Position numbers and translations under genes: made by a program. A stretch of DNA of 6,458 nt, from contig DAOUHZ010000031.1 in assembly GCA_034428455.1 (NCBI GenBank), forward strand, positions 1-6,458, written 5' to 3'. The notes beneath the pieces are model-generated. The model had not been told where the DNA came from, ran no database searches, and was given only the letters and a program-made list of their open reading frames with translations. Positions within the stretch are counted from its first letter, which is position 1. Each line of letters begins with the position of its first letter. This document shows positions 1 to 6,004 of the stretch, one piece after another. This stretch comes from Bin87 sp034428455. Its GTDB lineage: Bacteria > Chloroflexota > Dehalococcoidia > Lucifugimonadales > UBA3495.

Positions 1-88
1 ACCTCCTGTCCGACGCCATTCCGGTCAGGTGGGCGTAGTGGCGGCTGTCGGTCCGTGCCAGGCCGCAAATTCAAAATGAGACACTGCC
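1..88. other. Unassigned left edge
   Basis: No gene can be assigned here. This stretch lies outside the short insertion element and its target duplication, so it should be the continuation of the sequence the element entered. Read on the minus strand it does not continue the recognisable transposase sequence found to the right of the element. The transposase 3' end was therefore probably already deleted or rearranged before the element inserted. The window edge prevents further interpretation. Confidence 0.4.
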
Positions 89-89
89 G

Positions 90-100
90 CCTGGTCGATG
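90..100. repeat. Target-site duplication, left copy
   Basis: CCTGGTCGATG is repeated exactly at 296-306. The two copies immediately flank the inverted-repeat-bounded element at 101-295, as expected for a target duplication made on insertion. The bases at 89 and 295 are both G, but the latter belongs to the element end. An 11-bp duplication is within the range known for IS4-family elements. Confidence 0.8.
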
Positions 101-295
101 CAGGGCAATCGCGTCTAAATTGGGCTTGCGGCAATACCGGTCAAACTCACGTATCGCAGCTGCTTTCAACTCTTCGAAATTAGACTTGGGGTATGATCTA
201 GCCGATTTGGAAGGCTGTCACACATCAGCAATATCAATGTGAGAAATGGTTCTATGCCTGGATTATATCGATCACCCCATGATGCGATTGCCCTG
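101..295 (-). mobile_element. Short insertion element, internally deleted IS4-like remnant
   Basis: This 195-bp element starts with CAGGGCAATCGC (101-112) and ends with its exact reverse complement GCGATTGCCCTG (284-295). An 11-bp direct duplication flanks it. On the minus strand a frame open from a stop at 218-220 through the left end encodes a protein-like tail containing FEELKAAAIREFDRYCRK, followed by PNLDAIAL encoded within the end sequence (codon positions 184 down to 101). It therefore looks like an element that lost most of its transposase but kept the last codons and both ends, rather than a wholly non-coding MITE. It could move only if a related transposase acts in trans. The IS4-family assignment rests on duplication length and my recollection of similar ends, so the family is uncertain. 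It interrupts the transposase pseudogene to its right. Confidence 0.7.
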
Positions 296-1047
296 CCTGG
301 TCGATGGTGCGTGCATCGGCCAGGCGGAGTTCGGTTACCAGCCGGTCCTGGAAGGTTCCCGCCGCCCGTTCCACCCGGCCATTAGCCTGCGGCGAGCGGG
401 CGAAGATATGTCTGATGTCCGGTTCCTGCAGCGACCGAGTGAACTGGGTGGCTTCCGCCGCGGTCTCCGGCTTGCGGACGTTGTGCTTGAATACCACATG
501 GCGGTCGCTGTACAGCGCCAGGGGAACACTCCAACCCTCGATCAGGTCCTCCAGCAACGTGAAGTAGCTGGTGGTGGTTTCGCTGGTGCAAAACACCGCG
601 TTGGCCGCGGCGCTGGTGGCATCGTCCACCGCCAGCAGCAGGGCAAACTTGGGGCCTCGGTCCTCCAACCAGGCGTGATGGCTGCCGTCCAGTCGCAGCA
701 GCATTCCCCCGCCAGGGGTATCCACTGGCGGCGAAACCGGTGTTGCGGCGAGTGCCGACTGCGGGGGCTGCCGATGCCTTCTCGCTCACTGAGCAACTCG
801 GTGAGGTGAGTGTGGTTGGCGCCCTCGTAGCGCTCCGTCGCCAGTTGCACCACCGCAGCGGCCTCTCCGGGCGAGGTGGCGTTGGAGGGACGGCGGCCGC
901 GGTTGCCGTGAGCCAACGCGGCGCCACCACGGTCGCTTCGGCGATGGGAACCTGGTATTCCAAAACGGAGTTGAGCACGGAGAGTCTGGCTTGTTCTTTT
1001 TGGTTCAACGTAACGCCCTTCACGATGAGGACATTTTCGCTGACCAA
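294..1047 (-). pseudogene. Degraded DDE transposase (ISNCY/IS1202-like)
   Basis: This is the remnant of an insertion-sequence transposase, a DDE/RNase H-fold enzyme that cuts and joins element ends. The pieces lie in order on the minus strand. A TTG start at 1047 gives VSENVLIVKG...VLEYQVPIAEA. The frame then changes to AHGNRGRRP...LTELLSEREGI (from about 916 down), then SPQHRFRRQ. A second frame change near 725 leads to the catalytic domain. In that last frame (252-725) the likely catalytic residues survive: Asp in LRLDGS (residue 13), Asp in YSDRH (74) and Glu in ANGRVERAAG (119). Compared with the family as I remember it, roughly 20 residues of the helix-turn-helix after 'PIAEA' and about 15 after 'SEREGI' are missing. 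Everything after ARTIDQA is lost where the small element inserted. It cannot make a working enzyme. The family name is from memory and moderately sure; transposase identity is firm. Confidence 0.85.
296..306. repeat. Target-site duplication, right copy
   Basis: This exact copy of CCTGGTCGATG at 90-100 directly abuts the right inverted repeat of the element. On the minus strand these bases encode the last residues (TIDQA) still recognisable in the transposase pseudogene. The insertion point is thus inside that gene remnant. Confidence 0.8.
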
Positions 1048-1553
1048 TCAGCTGATGACAGAATCGTAGAACAGCAACAGTTTCACAAACGCGCCGGTCG
1101 ATGATGTTTTGGAGATGCGGCGGTCACGATGAGGCTAACGGTTCAACCAGTTTGTTGACCACTGTCTCGAACCCGCACCGAACCGCGTCAGTTTTACCGG
1201 CGTTCAGAGGGGCGATACCACCATCCGAAGTGGGAAGGAAGCGGTCCTACCGGTTTCCCAACCCTGGGGCCTGTGCGTGCGCCGCATATCGCTGGAGCGC
1301 CGACCAAGGCGGTTGCGTGCAATATCGCACCCAGTGTTCAGGTGGGCCCCGGACCATGGAGATGGCCATCGATGCCGCTGGAGCCCCGGACATTGACACC
1401 GGATTGCCGGCAAATTCACCGGTGTTGGCAGCGCCGATGGTCGGCAAATCCGGGCAGCCTGGTTCGCCGCGCCAATCGAGTTTGGTGCGGCGTGATTCCG
1501 TCCAATGCTGTCGGCATCTGTGAAGTTGGTCGGCAAATGGTCGGCAAAATAGC
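1048..1553. other. Gene-free stretch with short repeats
   Basis: I see no credible gene here. The open frames on both strands have low-complexity, shadow-like translations with no motif. The leftmost part (about 1048-1090) probably belongs to the 5' end of the transposase insertion sequence. At 1396-1425 there is a nested inverted repeat, ACACCGG...CCGGTGT around the palindrome TTGCCGGCAA. The motif CGGCAAA occurs four times in one orientation between 1408 and 1550. This looks like decayed DNA between mobile-element debris and the tRNA cluster. Confidence 0.5.
1438..1550. repeat. Three 11-bp direct repeats TGGTCGGCAAA
   Basis: TGGTCGGCAAA occurs at 1438-1448, 1527-1537 and 1538-1548. The first two copies extend to TGGTCGGCAAAT, and the last two are head to tail. 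A shorter related CGGCAAAT lies at 1408-1415. The cluster ends about 50 bp from the 3' end of the tRNA-Leu(UAA) gene. Short direct repeats beside a tRNA 3' end can be arm-type binding sites of a tyrosine integrase, but no integrase gene is recognisable here, so the role is unproven. Confidence 0.65.
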
Positions 1554-1581
1554 GAAAACGGCCCCGTTTGGAGCCGTTTTC
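1554..1581 (-). terminator. Hairpin terminator of the tRNA cluster
   Basis: GAAAACGGC (1554-1562) pairs with GCCGTTTTC (1573-1581), giving a 9-bp stem. Read on the minus strand, the inner part GGCTCC/GGGGCC adds pairs with one G-U, whereas the plus-strand RNA would have an A-C mismatch there. The structure is therefore better as a minus-strand transcript. The U-run TTTTC forms the descending arm and is followed by CGCTATTTT. It lies just downstream of the last tRNA. Confidence 0.65.
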
Positions 1582-1600
1582 AAGTAGGAAATTAGGATTT

Positions 1601-1689
1601 TGGTGCCGAGGGAGGGACTCGAACCCACACACCTCCGGGAGGTAGCGGATTTTAAGTCCGCCGCGTCTGCCGTTTCGCCACCTCGGCAC
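1601..1689 (-). tRNA. tRNA-Leu (anticodon UAA)
   Basis: On the minus strand the acceptor arm GTGCCGA pairs with TCGGCAC. The anticodon stem GCGGA/TCCGC encloses CTTAAAA, giving anticodon UAA, which reads UUA and UUG codons. A long variable arm (CTACCTCCCGGAGGTGTG region) marks a class II tRNA, and the T-loop GGTTCGAGTCC is standard. The CCA end is encoded (1601-1603), with A at 1604 as discriminator. It is the last tRNA of a three-gene minus-strand cluster, 107 bp after tRNA-Cys. Confidence 0.96.
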
Positions 1690-1796
1690 GTTTCAAAACT
1701 AAAAGGCGCAACGCCTAGTCAAGCCAAAGCGCTGCGCCGGTTTTCTCTGGCCTCGCGGGCCGTTCGGGTGATGACCGTCGACTAACGTTGAAGATG

Positions 1797-1873
1797 TGGA
1801 GGCGACGGGCGGATTCGAACCGCCGAATAGAGGTTTTGCAGACCTCCGCCTTAGTCCACTTGGCTACGTCGCC
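1797..1873 (-). tRNA. tRNA-Cys (anticodon GCA)
   Basis: On the minus strand GGCGACG pairs with CGTCGCC as the acceptor stem. The anticodon stem GAGGT/ACCTC encloses CTGCAAA, giving GCA for cysteine codons UGC and UGU. The T-arm is GGCGGTTCGAATCCGCC. The CCA end is encoded at 1797-1799, with U at 1800 as discriminator, as is normal for tRNA-Cys. It sits 56 bp downstream of tRNA-Leu(GAG) and is probably cotranscribed with it. Confidence 0.96.
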
Positions 1874-1929
1874 CCGTTTCTGCGCTGCGCTGTCTTGATC
1901 ATCGTCACGTTTTCTTTATGCGACGGTGA

Positions 1930-2016
1930 TGGTGCCGAGGGCGGGACTTGAACCCACACGAGCGAAAGCCCACGGCCCCCTCAAGACCGCGTGTCTACCA
2001 TTTCCACCACCTCGGC
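1930..2016 (-). tRNA. tRNA-Leu (anticodon GAG)
   Basis: On the minus strand GCCGAGG pairs with CCTCGGC as the acceptor stem. The anticodon stem CGGTC/GGCCG (one G-U pair) encloses TTGAGGG, giving anticodon GAG for CUC and CUU codons. A long variable arm (TGGGCTTTCGCTCGT region) confirms a class II leucine tRNA. CCA is encoded (1930-1932). It is the first gene of the cluster, with a promoter immediately upstream. Confidence 0.96.
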
Positions 2017-2029
2017 TAGCGCATAAGCG

Positions 2030-2060
2030 AGTATAGCATACGGGCGGAAACGTCTGTCAA
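2030..2060 (-). promoter_or_regulatory. Promoter of the tRNA cluster
   Basis: On the minus strand a consensus -35 TTGACA (2060-2055) and a -10 TATACT (2035-2030) are separated by 19 bp. TGC directly precedes the -10, making it an extended -10 that offsets the slightly long spacer. The expected start, near 2023, is only a few bases before the tRNA-Leu(GAG) 5' end at 2016. Confidence 0.75.
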
Positions 2061-2189
2061 ACGGCGCGGCGTTCGGAAAGCCGCTGATGCCCTGATAGCA
2101 CGCCCGATCACGTCGCCGGCCCGGTTGTTAGGGGGTGTGACCAGCGCCGCCGCGACCGGGAGCGAGGTCAATCGGCTTGCTTGAACTGC
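2061..2189. other. Intergenic gap, no gene seen
   Basis: This spacer lies between the tRNA promoter and the terminator of the 110-aa gene. No open frame with a ribosome-binding site or recognisable protein is visible. It may hold upstream elements for the strongly expressed tRNA promoter, but none is distinct. Confidence 0.5.
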
Positions 2190-2222
2190 AAAAAAGCGGG
2201 CCGGAGCGACGCTCCGGCCCGC
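2190..2222 (-). terminator. Strong intrinsic terminator of the 110-aa gene
   Basis: GCGGGCCGGAGC (2196-2207) and its exact reverse complement (2211-2222) form a perfect 12-bp, very GC-rich stem with a 3-nt loop. On the minus strand it is followed by six T (2195-2190). It lies about 20 bp after the stop codon at 2243 and isolates this gene from the tRNA cluster downstream. Confidence 0.92.
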
Positions 2223-2242
2223 CTGTCTTCCGAGCTCAATGG

Positions 2243-2575
2243 TTAGTTGACCTGATGTTCCTGGTTCAGCAGTTCCTTGGCCGCGTCGCCGATGTTGGCT
2301 TCCATGCAATCTCGCAGCGCGGAGTAGATGGAGCGCTTGATGGCGTCCATCATCCAGCCCTCGAATTCGGGCGCCGTCTGGTATTCGTTCTTGACCTCGA
2401 TCAACTGTCGCAAAGTTTCCAAATAGTGCGACTGAAGCGGGGTCATCGCCTCGGTTTCGTAATCCTCTACTTCAGGACCTGCCTGATGGTCCACGCCTAT
2501 TGGCGCGGCGCTCACAACTGGATTTTCATTATCCAAATCTGTGACTTCCGTGTTATCTCTTTGTGATGCGCTCAT
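2243..2575 (-). CDS. Hypothetical protein, 110 aa
   Basis: I do not recognise this protein. The first 40 or so residues are polar and look disordered (SASQRDNTEVTDLDNENP). The C-terminal two thirds look like an alpha-helical domain: TPLQSHYLETLRQLIEVKNEY, then FEGWMMDAIKRSIYSALRDCM, then a short amphipathic helix GDAAKELLNQ. There is no signal peptide, membrane segment or metal motif. The ATG at 2575 is chosen because GGGAGAGGAG lies just upstream. An upstream in-frame ATG at 2635 overlaps the -10 promoter element and so could not be used from that promoter. The gene has its own promoter and terminator, so it is probably monocistronic despite lying downstream of dnaK on the same strand. Coding status is well supported by these flanking signals; function is unknown. 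Confidence 0.8.
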   Translation of the reverse strand: MSASQRDNTEVTDLDNENPVVSAAPIGVDHQAGPEVEDYETEAMTPLQSHYLETLRQLIEVKNEYQTAPEFEGWMMDAIKRSIYSALRDCMEANIGDAAKELLNQEHQVN

Positions 2576-2633
2576 TGCTCCTCTCCCAATGTCCGTCGGG
2601 GCGGCACCCGCGGCGGATGCTGAGCTCGACGCC

Positions 2634-2642
2634 ATTATAGCA
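2634..2642 (-). promoter_or_regulatory. Extended -10 promoter of the 110-aa gene
   Basis: On the minus strand TGC-TATAAT is a perfect -10 hexamer with an extended -10 TGn. The -35 region 17 bp upstream (TATTCG) is poor, typical of extended -10 promoters. The predicted start near 2627 gives a leader of about 50 nt before the ATG at 2575. Confidence 0.7.
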
Positions 2643-2724
2643 CTTTCGGGGGCGCTCGAATATGACGTTGGCCTAGTTTACAAGGGATTTACGGTTTGGC
2701 AAGTCCTTTGGGTTTCAGTGCAAC

Positions 2725-2758
2725 CCGGCAGGGAGGGGCGTTGCGCTCCTCCCGCCGG
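2725..2758. terminator. Hairpin after dnaK, no T-run
   Basis: CCGGC (2725-2729) pairs with GCCGG (2754-2758), and GGGAGG (2731-2736) with CCTCCC (2748-2753). Base 2730 is bulged, and a few further pairs form in the loop. It lies 17 bp past the dnaK stop, where a terminator or mRNA-stabilising 3' structure would be expected. There is no U-run on either strand, so it may not act as a simple intrinsic terminator. Confidence 0.45.
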
Positions 2759-2774
2759 CGCATCTCCGCCTCCG

Positions 2775-4667
2775 TTAAACTTCGCGGAACTCGCCCTCCA
2801 CCGTGTCGTCGGGACCGGTGTCCGCGCCTCCGGATGCAGCGCCCGGTCCGCCCTGACCCGGCTGGGAATACACAGCCTGGCCCACCCGTTGCAGGGCTTC
2901 GTTCAGCTCATTCATCGCCGTCTGCATCTGCGCCACGTTGTTGGCCGCGATGGCCGACCTCAACGCCTCCAGCTTGCCCTCCGCCTCGGCCTTGAGGTCG
3001 GCAGGCAACGTCTCGGCGTTTTCGGTCAGCAGACGCTCAGCCGAGTAGGCGAGGCTGTCCGCCTGGTTGCGGGTCTCGATTTCGGCCCGGCGCTGGCGGT
3101 CAATCTCCTCGTTGGCCTCGGCCTCGGACATCATGCGCTCGATGTCCTCGTCGGACAGGCCGCTGCTGGTCTGGATGACGATGCGCTGCTCCTTGCCGGT
3201 GCCCTTGTCCTGGGCGGACACGCTCAGGATGCCGTTGGAGTCAATGTCGAAGGTGACTTCGATCTGCGGCACGCCGCGCGGGGCGGGCAGGATGCCGTCC
3301 AGCATGAAACGGCCGATGGTCTTGTTGTCGGCCGACATGGGACGCTCGCCCTGCAGCACGTGGATGTCCACGCTGGACTGACCGTCGGCCGCGGTGGTGA
3401 AGGTCTCGGTCTTCTTGGTCGGGATGGTGGTGTTGCGCGGGATCAGCGCGGTGGTCACGTTGCCCAGGGTTTCGATGCCCAGGGTCAACGGGGTGACATC
3501 CAGCAGGACGATGTCGCCCACCTCACCGCCCAGGACGCCGGCCTGGATGGCGGCGCCCAAGGCCACCGCCTCGTCCGGATTGACCGAGCGGGACGGCTCT
3601 TTGCCGAAGATCTGCTGGACCTTGGCCTGAACGGCCGGCATCCGGGTCATGCCGCCCACGAGGATGACGTCGTTGATGCTGCCGGCGCTGACGCCGGCGT
3701 CGGAGATTGCCTGCCGGCACGGCCCTGCGGTGCGGTCAATCAGATCCCCGACGAGTTGCTCCAGGCGGGAACGGCTGAGGGGCTTGACCAGGTGCTGCGG
3801 GCCGCTGGCGTCGGCGGTGATGAAGGGCAGGTTGATCTCCGTTTCCAGCGTGCTGGACAACTCGATCTTGGCCCGCTCCGCCGCGTCGCGCAGCCGCTGA
3901 AGCGCCATGCGATCCTGGGACAGGTCGATCCCGGTTTCGGCGCGGAACTCTGTGACCAACCAGTTCAGGATGGCTTCGTCAAAATCGTCGCCGCCGAGGT
4001 AGGTGTCCCCGTTGGTGGACAATACCTCGAAGACGCCGGCGCCGAGGTCGAGGATGGTGATGTCGAAGGTGCCGCCGCCCAGGTCGAACACGGCGATCTT
4101 GGAATCAGTCTGCTGGCGGTCGATGCCGTAGGCCAGCGCGGCGGCGGTGGGCTCGTTGATGATGCGCTTCACGTCTAGGCCGGCCACTTTGCCGGCGTCG
4201 ACGGTGGCCTGGCGCTGGGAGTCGTTGAAGTAGGCCGGCACGGTGATGACAGCCTCGGTGATGCGCTCGCCCAGCTTGGCCTCAGCGTCCTGGCGGATTT
4301 TTTGCAGGATCATGCTGGATATCTGGGGAGGCGCGTAGTTCTGGCCGGCCATCTCCACGTGGGCGTCGCCGTTATCGCCCGAGGCGATCTTGTAGGGCAG
4401 GCGCTTGGCGGCGTCCTGAACTTCGGGGTCGCTGAAACGCCTTCCCATCAGCCGCTTTACCGAGAAGATGGTGTTGTCGGGGTTGGTAACGGCTTGTCGC
4501 TTGGCCGTTTGGCCCACGTACCGCTCGCCGCTGCGGGCGTTGACGGCCACCACGGAGGGCGTGATGCGGCTCCCCTCGGCGCTCTCAACCACGTCAGCCT
4601 CACCGGCTTCGATCACCGCCGCCACCGAATTGGTCGTGCCGAGGTCGATGCCTAGAATCCTTGCCAT
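2775..4667 (-). CDS. dnaK: Chaperone protein DnaK (Hsp70)
   Basis: DnaK is the cytosolic Hsp70 chaperone: it binds exposed hydrophobic segments of clients and cycles them by ATP hydrolysis with DnaJ and GrpE. At 630 residues it is full length. The nucleotide-binding domain shows IDLGTTNS (7-14), ITVPAYFNDSQRQA (141-154), NEPTAAALAYG (171-181), FDLGGGTFDITIL (194-206) and VILVGGMTRMP (334-344). The interdomain linker VLLLDV-type sequence is IVLLDVTP (386-393). The substrate-binding beta domain and helical lid follow. The Gly/Ala-rich tail ends EGEFREV, a variant of the acidic tail that usually ends EEV/EVK. The segment around residues 75-115 is present, as in Gram-negative-type DnaK and unlike the shortened Firmicutes/Actinobacteria form. 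The ATG at 4667 follows GAGGAG with about 8 bp spacing. It is the last gene of the hspR-grpE-dnaK operon, 77 bp after grpE. Confidence 0.98.
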   Translation of the reverse strand: MARILGIDLGTTNSVAAVIEAGEADVVESAEGSRITPSVVAVNARSGERYVGQTAKRQAVTNPDNTIFSVKRLMGRRFSDPEVQDAAKRLPYKIASGDNGDAHVEMAGQNYAPPQISSMILQKIRQDAEAKLGERITEAVITVPAYFNDSQRQATVDAGKVAGLDVKRIINEPTAAALAYGIDRQQTDSKIAVFDLGGGTFDITILDLGAGVFEVLSTNGDTYLGGDDFDEAILNWLVTEFRAETGIDLSQDRMALQRLRDAAERAKIELSSTLETEINLPFITADASGPQHLVKPLSRSRLEQLVGDLIDRTAGPCRQAISDAGVSAGSINDVILVGGMTRMPAVQAKVQQIFGKEPSRSVNPDEAVALGAAIQAGVLGGEVGDIVLLDVTPLTLGIETLGNVTTALIPRNTTIPTKKTETFTTAADGQSSVDIHVLQGERPMSADNKTIGRFMLDGILPAPRGVPQIEVTFDIDSNGILSVSAQDKGTGKEQRIVIQTSSGLSDEDIERMMSEAEANEEIDRQRRAEIETRNQADSLAYSAERLLTENAETLPADLKAEAEGKLEALRSAIAANNVAQMQTAMNELNEALQRVGQAVYSQPGQGGPGAASGGADTGPDDTVEGEFREV

Positions 4668-4744
4668 TGTTGTGTCTCCTCAATAGGTTTTGGTGTGCAC
4701 GTCGTGTTTGCCCGCAGCCCGATACCGGGCGGCGGCGCGCTGGA

Positions 4745-5371
4745 TTATTGGTTAACCACCACCTGGGCCACCTGAACTACACGGTCGTGCAGGCGATAGC
4801 CCTGGCGCAGGACCTCGACGATACTACCGGATTCAGCGTCGCCGACCTGGGCCATGCCCACCGCCTCGTGCAGTTCCGGGTTGAAGGGCTCGCCCAGGCA
4901 CTCGATGCGAGCGACGCCCTGGGATTCCAAGAAAGAGGCCAGCTTGCGCTGGATCAATCGTACTCCCTCAGTCCAGGAGTCTGACGCATCAGGCGTTGAC
5001 GTTATGGCGCCGCTTTCCAAGTGGTTCATCGCCAGGTCCAGCTCGTCCACGATGGGCAGCAGGCCGACCAGCAGACGGCTGTTGGCCTGCCTCTGGATCG
5101 TGAGCCGTTCCTCGTCGTGGCGGCGGCGGGCGTTGGACAAATCGGCCTGGCCGCGCTGGACGGCGTCGGCCTGGCGGACGATCTCCTCGTTGGCCTCGCT
5201 CAGCGCCGCCCGGAGCATCGCCGCTTCCTGTTCCGGCGTTAAGGGAGGTTCGTCGCCGGCCTCTTCCTGCGGAGAAGACGGGCCGGCCGAGTAGAAATCA
5301 GACGCCAGGGTGCCCGATTCGAGATCGTCGGGCTGCCCGGCGTCAGGCGGTTGGGTTTCATCGATTGCCAT
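4745..5371 (-). CDS. grpE: Nucleotide exchange factor GrpE
   Basis: GrpE opens the DnaK nucleotide cleft to release ADP, resetting the chaperone cycle, and acts as a dimer in the cytosol. The protein is 208 residues. It has an acidic, disordered N-terminus (1-45), a long heptad-rich helix (about 46-105) ending in LLPIVDELDLAM, and the beta-domain signature GEPFNPELHEAVG followed by GYRLHDRVVQVAQVVV at the C-terminus. The family signature usually reads GY-x-L-x-DRVLRPA-x-V; here the RP is replaced by QV, an unusual change in the conserved DnaK-facing wing. The ATG at 5371 follows AGGA about 8 bp upstream. It lies 44 bp after hspR and before dnaK on the same strand. Confidence 0.96.
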   Translation of the reverse strand: MAIDETQPPDAGQPDDLESGTLASDFYSAGPSSPQEEAGDEPPLTPEQEAAMLRAALSEANEEIVRQADAVQRGQADLSNARRRHDEERLTIQRQANSRLLVGLLPIVDELDLAMNHLESGAITSTPDASDSWTEGVRLIQRKLASFLESQGVARIECLGEPFNPELHEAVGMAQVGDAESGSIVEVLRQGYRLHDRVVQVAQVVVNQ

Positions 5372-5415
5372 TTATACTTTCCTGAATTTTGGTTACCGTG
5401 TAAATCCGGTCGAGA

Positions 5416-5949
5416 TCACTCCGGAGCCGGCAGGCTGAGACTGCCGCACAACTGGGCGATCTCCTCGCGTATGTTCTCCACCAACTCCGCATCGTCGGTG
5501 GCGCGGGCCAGCCGGCGGGAGAATACGCTCAGATTGTTGACCAGCTTGAGCGCGAATTCGACCCCGGCCAGGTTGAGCCCCAGGTTGTCCATCAGATGGC
5601 GGATGAGCATCACCTTGCGGAGGTCGTCCTGGGAGTAGAGCCGCAGCATCCCGACGGTACGCACCGGCTGGATGAGACCCAGCCGCTCGTACTTGCGCAG
5701 GGTCTGGGGATGCATCTCGAGCAGGCGCGCGGCCACGGAAATGATGTACACCCCTTCCAGTTCCATGTTCGGGCCGGCGGTGTTCCCGTCCGAACCGGCG
5801 GCTGCCGGCGCGGTGGAACCCCCAGATCCGCGCGTTGCGGCCGGGGACATCCCTTCCGGCCAGCCCGCCGGCGCCTCTACGCTCGGGGCCGGATACGGCT
5901 CCAGGCGAGTGCGGCGGGTCTGGTGGCGGTTGGTCCATTGCTGTTGCAT
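5416..5949 (-). CDS. hspR: Heat-shock repressor HspR (MerR family)
   Basis: HspR is a MerR-type DNA-binding repressor of dnaK operons in Actinobacteria and several other phyla; DnaK itself acts as its corepressor in Streptomyces. From the ATG at 5949 the product is 177 residues. Residues 67-113 form the winged helix-turn-helix: VYIISVAARLLEMHPQTLRK, then YERLGLIQPVRT and MLRLYSQDDLRKV. A helical C-terminal part follows. Residues 1-61 are a Gly/Ala/Pro-rich extension not found in typical HspR. The 5949 start is preferred because GGAG lies 10 bp upstream and a -10 box sits at 5972-5977. An alternative TTG at 6024 would lie upstream of that promoter and inside the operator. An ATG at 5766 would give a conventional 116-aa HspR but lacks a ribosome-binding site. 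It is the first gene of the operon and is likely autoregulated. Confidence 0.9.
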   Translation of the reverse strand: MQQQWTNRHQTRRTRLEPYPAPSVEAPAGWPEGMSPAATRGSGGSTAPAAAGSDGNTAGPNMELEGVYIISVAARLLEMHPQTLRKYERLGLIQPVRTVGMLRLYSQDDLRKVMLIRHLMDNLGLNLAGVEFALKLVNNLSVFSRRLARATDDAELVENIREEIAQLCGSLSLPAPE

Positions 5950-5971
5950 CTGGGTGACACTCCGTGCGTGA

Positions 5972-6000
5972 ATTATATCACATGCTACGAAGTCAATATA
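5972..6000 (-). promoter_or_regulatory. Promoter of hspR-grpE-dnaK
   Basis: On the minus strand TGA-TATAAT (5980-5972) is a perfect -10 with an extended -10 TGn. A weak -35-like TATATT (6000-5995) lies 17 bp upstream. The predicted start near 5965 gives a leader of about 16 nt before the hspR ATG at 5949. A second possible promoter uses TTGATA (6024-6019) and TATATT (6000-5995) with an 18-bp spacer. Both fit a vegetative sigma-70 type factor. Confidence 0.65.
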
Positions 6001-6004
6001 AGCC

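Noticed and set aside
1..60. Minus-strand frame reading YAHLTGMASDR, resembling a tyrosine-recombinase tail
   Set aside because: The resemblance is limited to 'YAHL'. The spacing upstream does not match the recombinase LGH motif, and the window ends here.
246..809. 187-aa open frame on the plus strand
   Set aside because: It is the antisense shadow of the transposase catalytic region. It has no ribosome-binding site and also crosses the small insertion element.
1101..1689. Open frames of 104-161 aa on both strands left of the tRNA cluster
   Set aside because: The translations have no motif, the minus-strand one runs through the tRNA-Leu gene, and neither has a convincing ribosome-binding site. 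I considered a decayed integrase tail, but no Arg-His-Arg-Tyr residues are visible.
1704..1716. Small AGGCG-CAA-CGCCT hairpin with T-rich minus-strand flank between tRNA-Cys and tRNA-Leu(UAA)
   Set aside because: Only five base pairs, and it would fall immediately before the last tRNA. More likely spacer sequence than a terminator.
2541..4178. 545-aa open frame on the plus strand, antisense to dnaK
   Set aside because: It lies opposite the clearly coding dnaK. The translation is rich in Gly, Val, His, Leu and Asp with no domain, a well-known shadow effect of dnaK codon use in GC-rich genomes.
4717..4730. GCCCG-ATAC-CGGGC hairpin between grpE and dnaK
   Set aside because: Five base pairs without a U-run. 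It may be chance in GC-rich spacer, and there is no evidence that dnaK is uncoupled from grpE.
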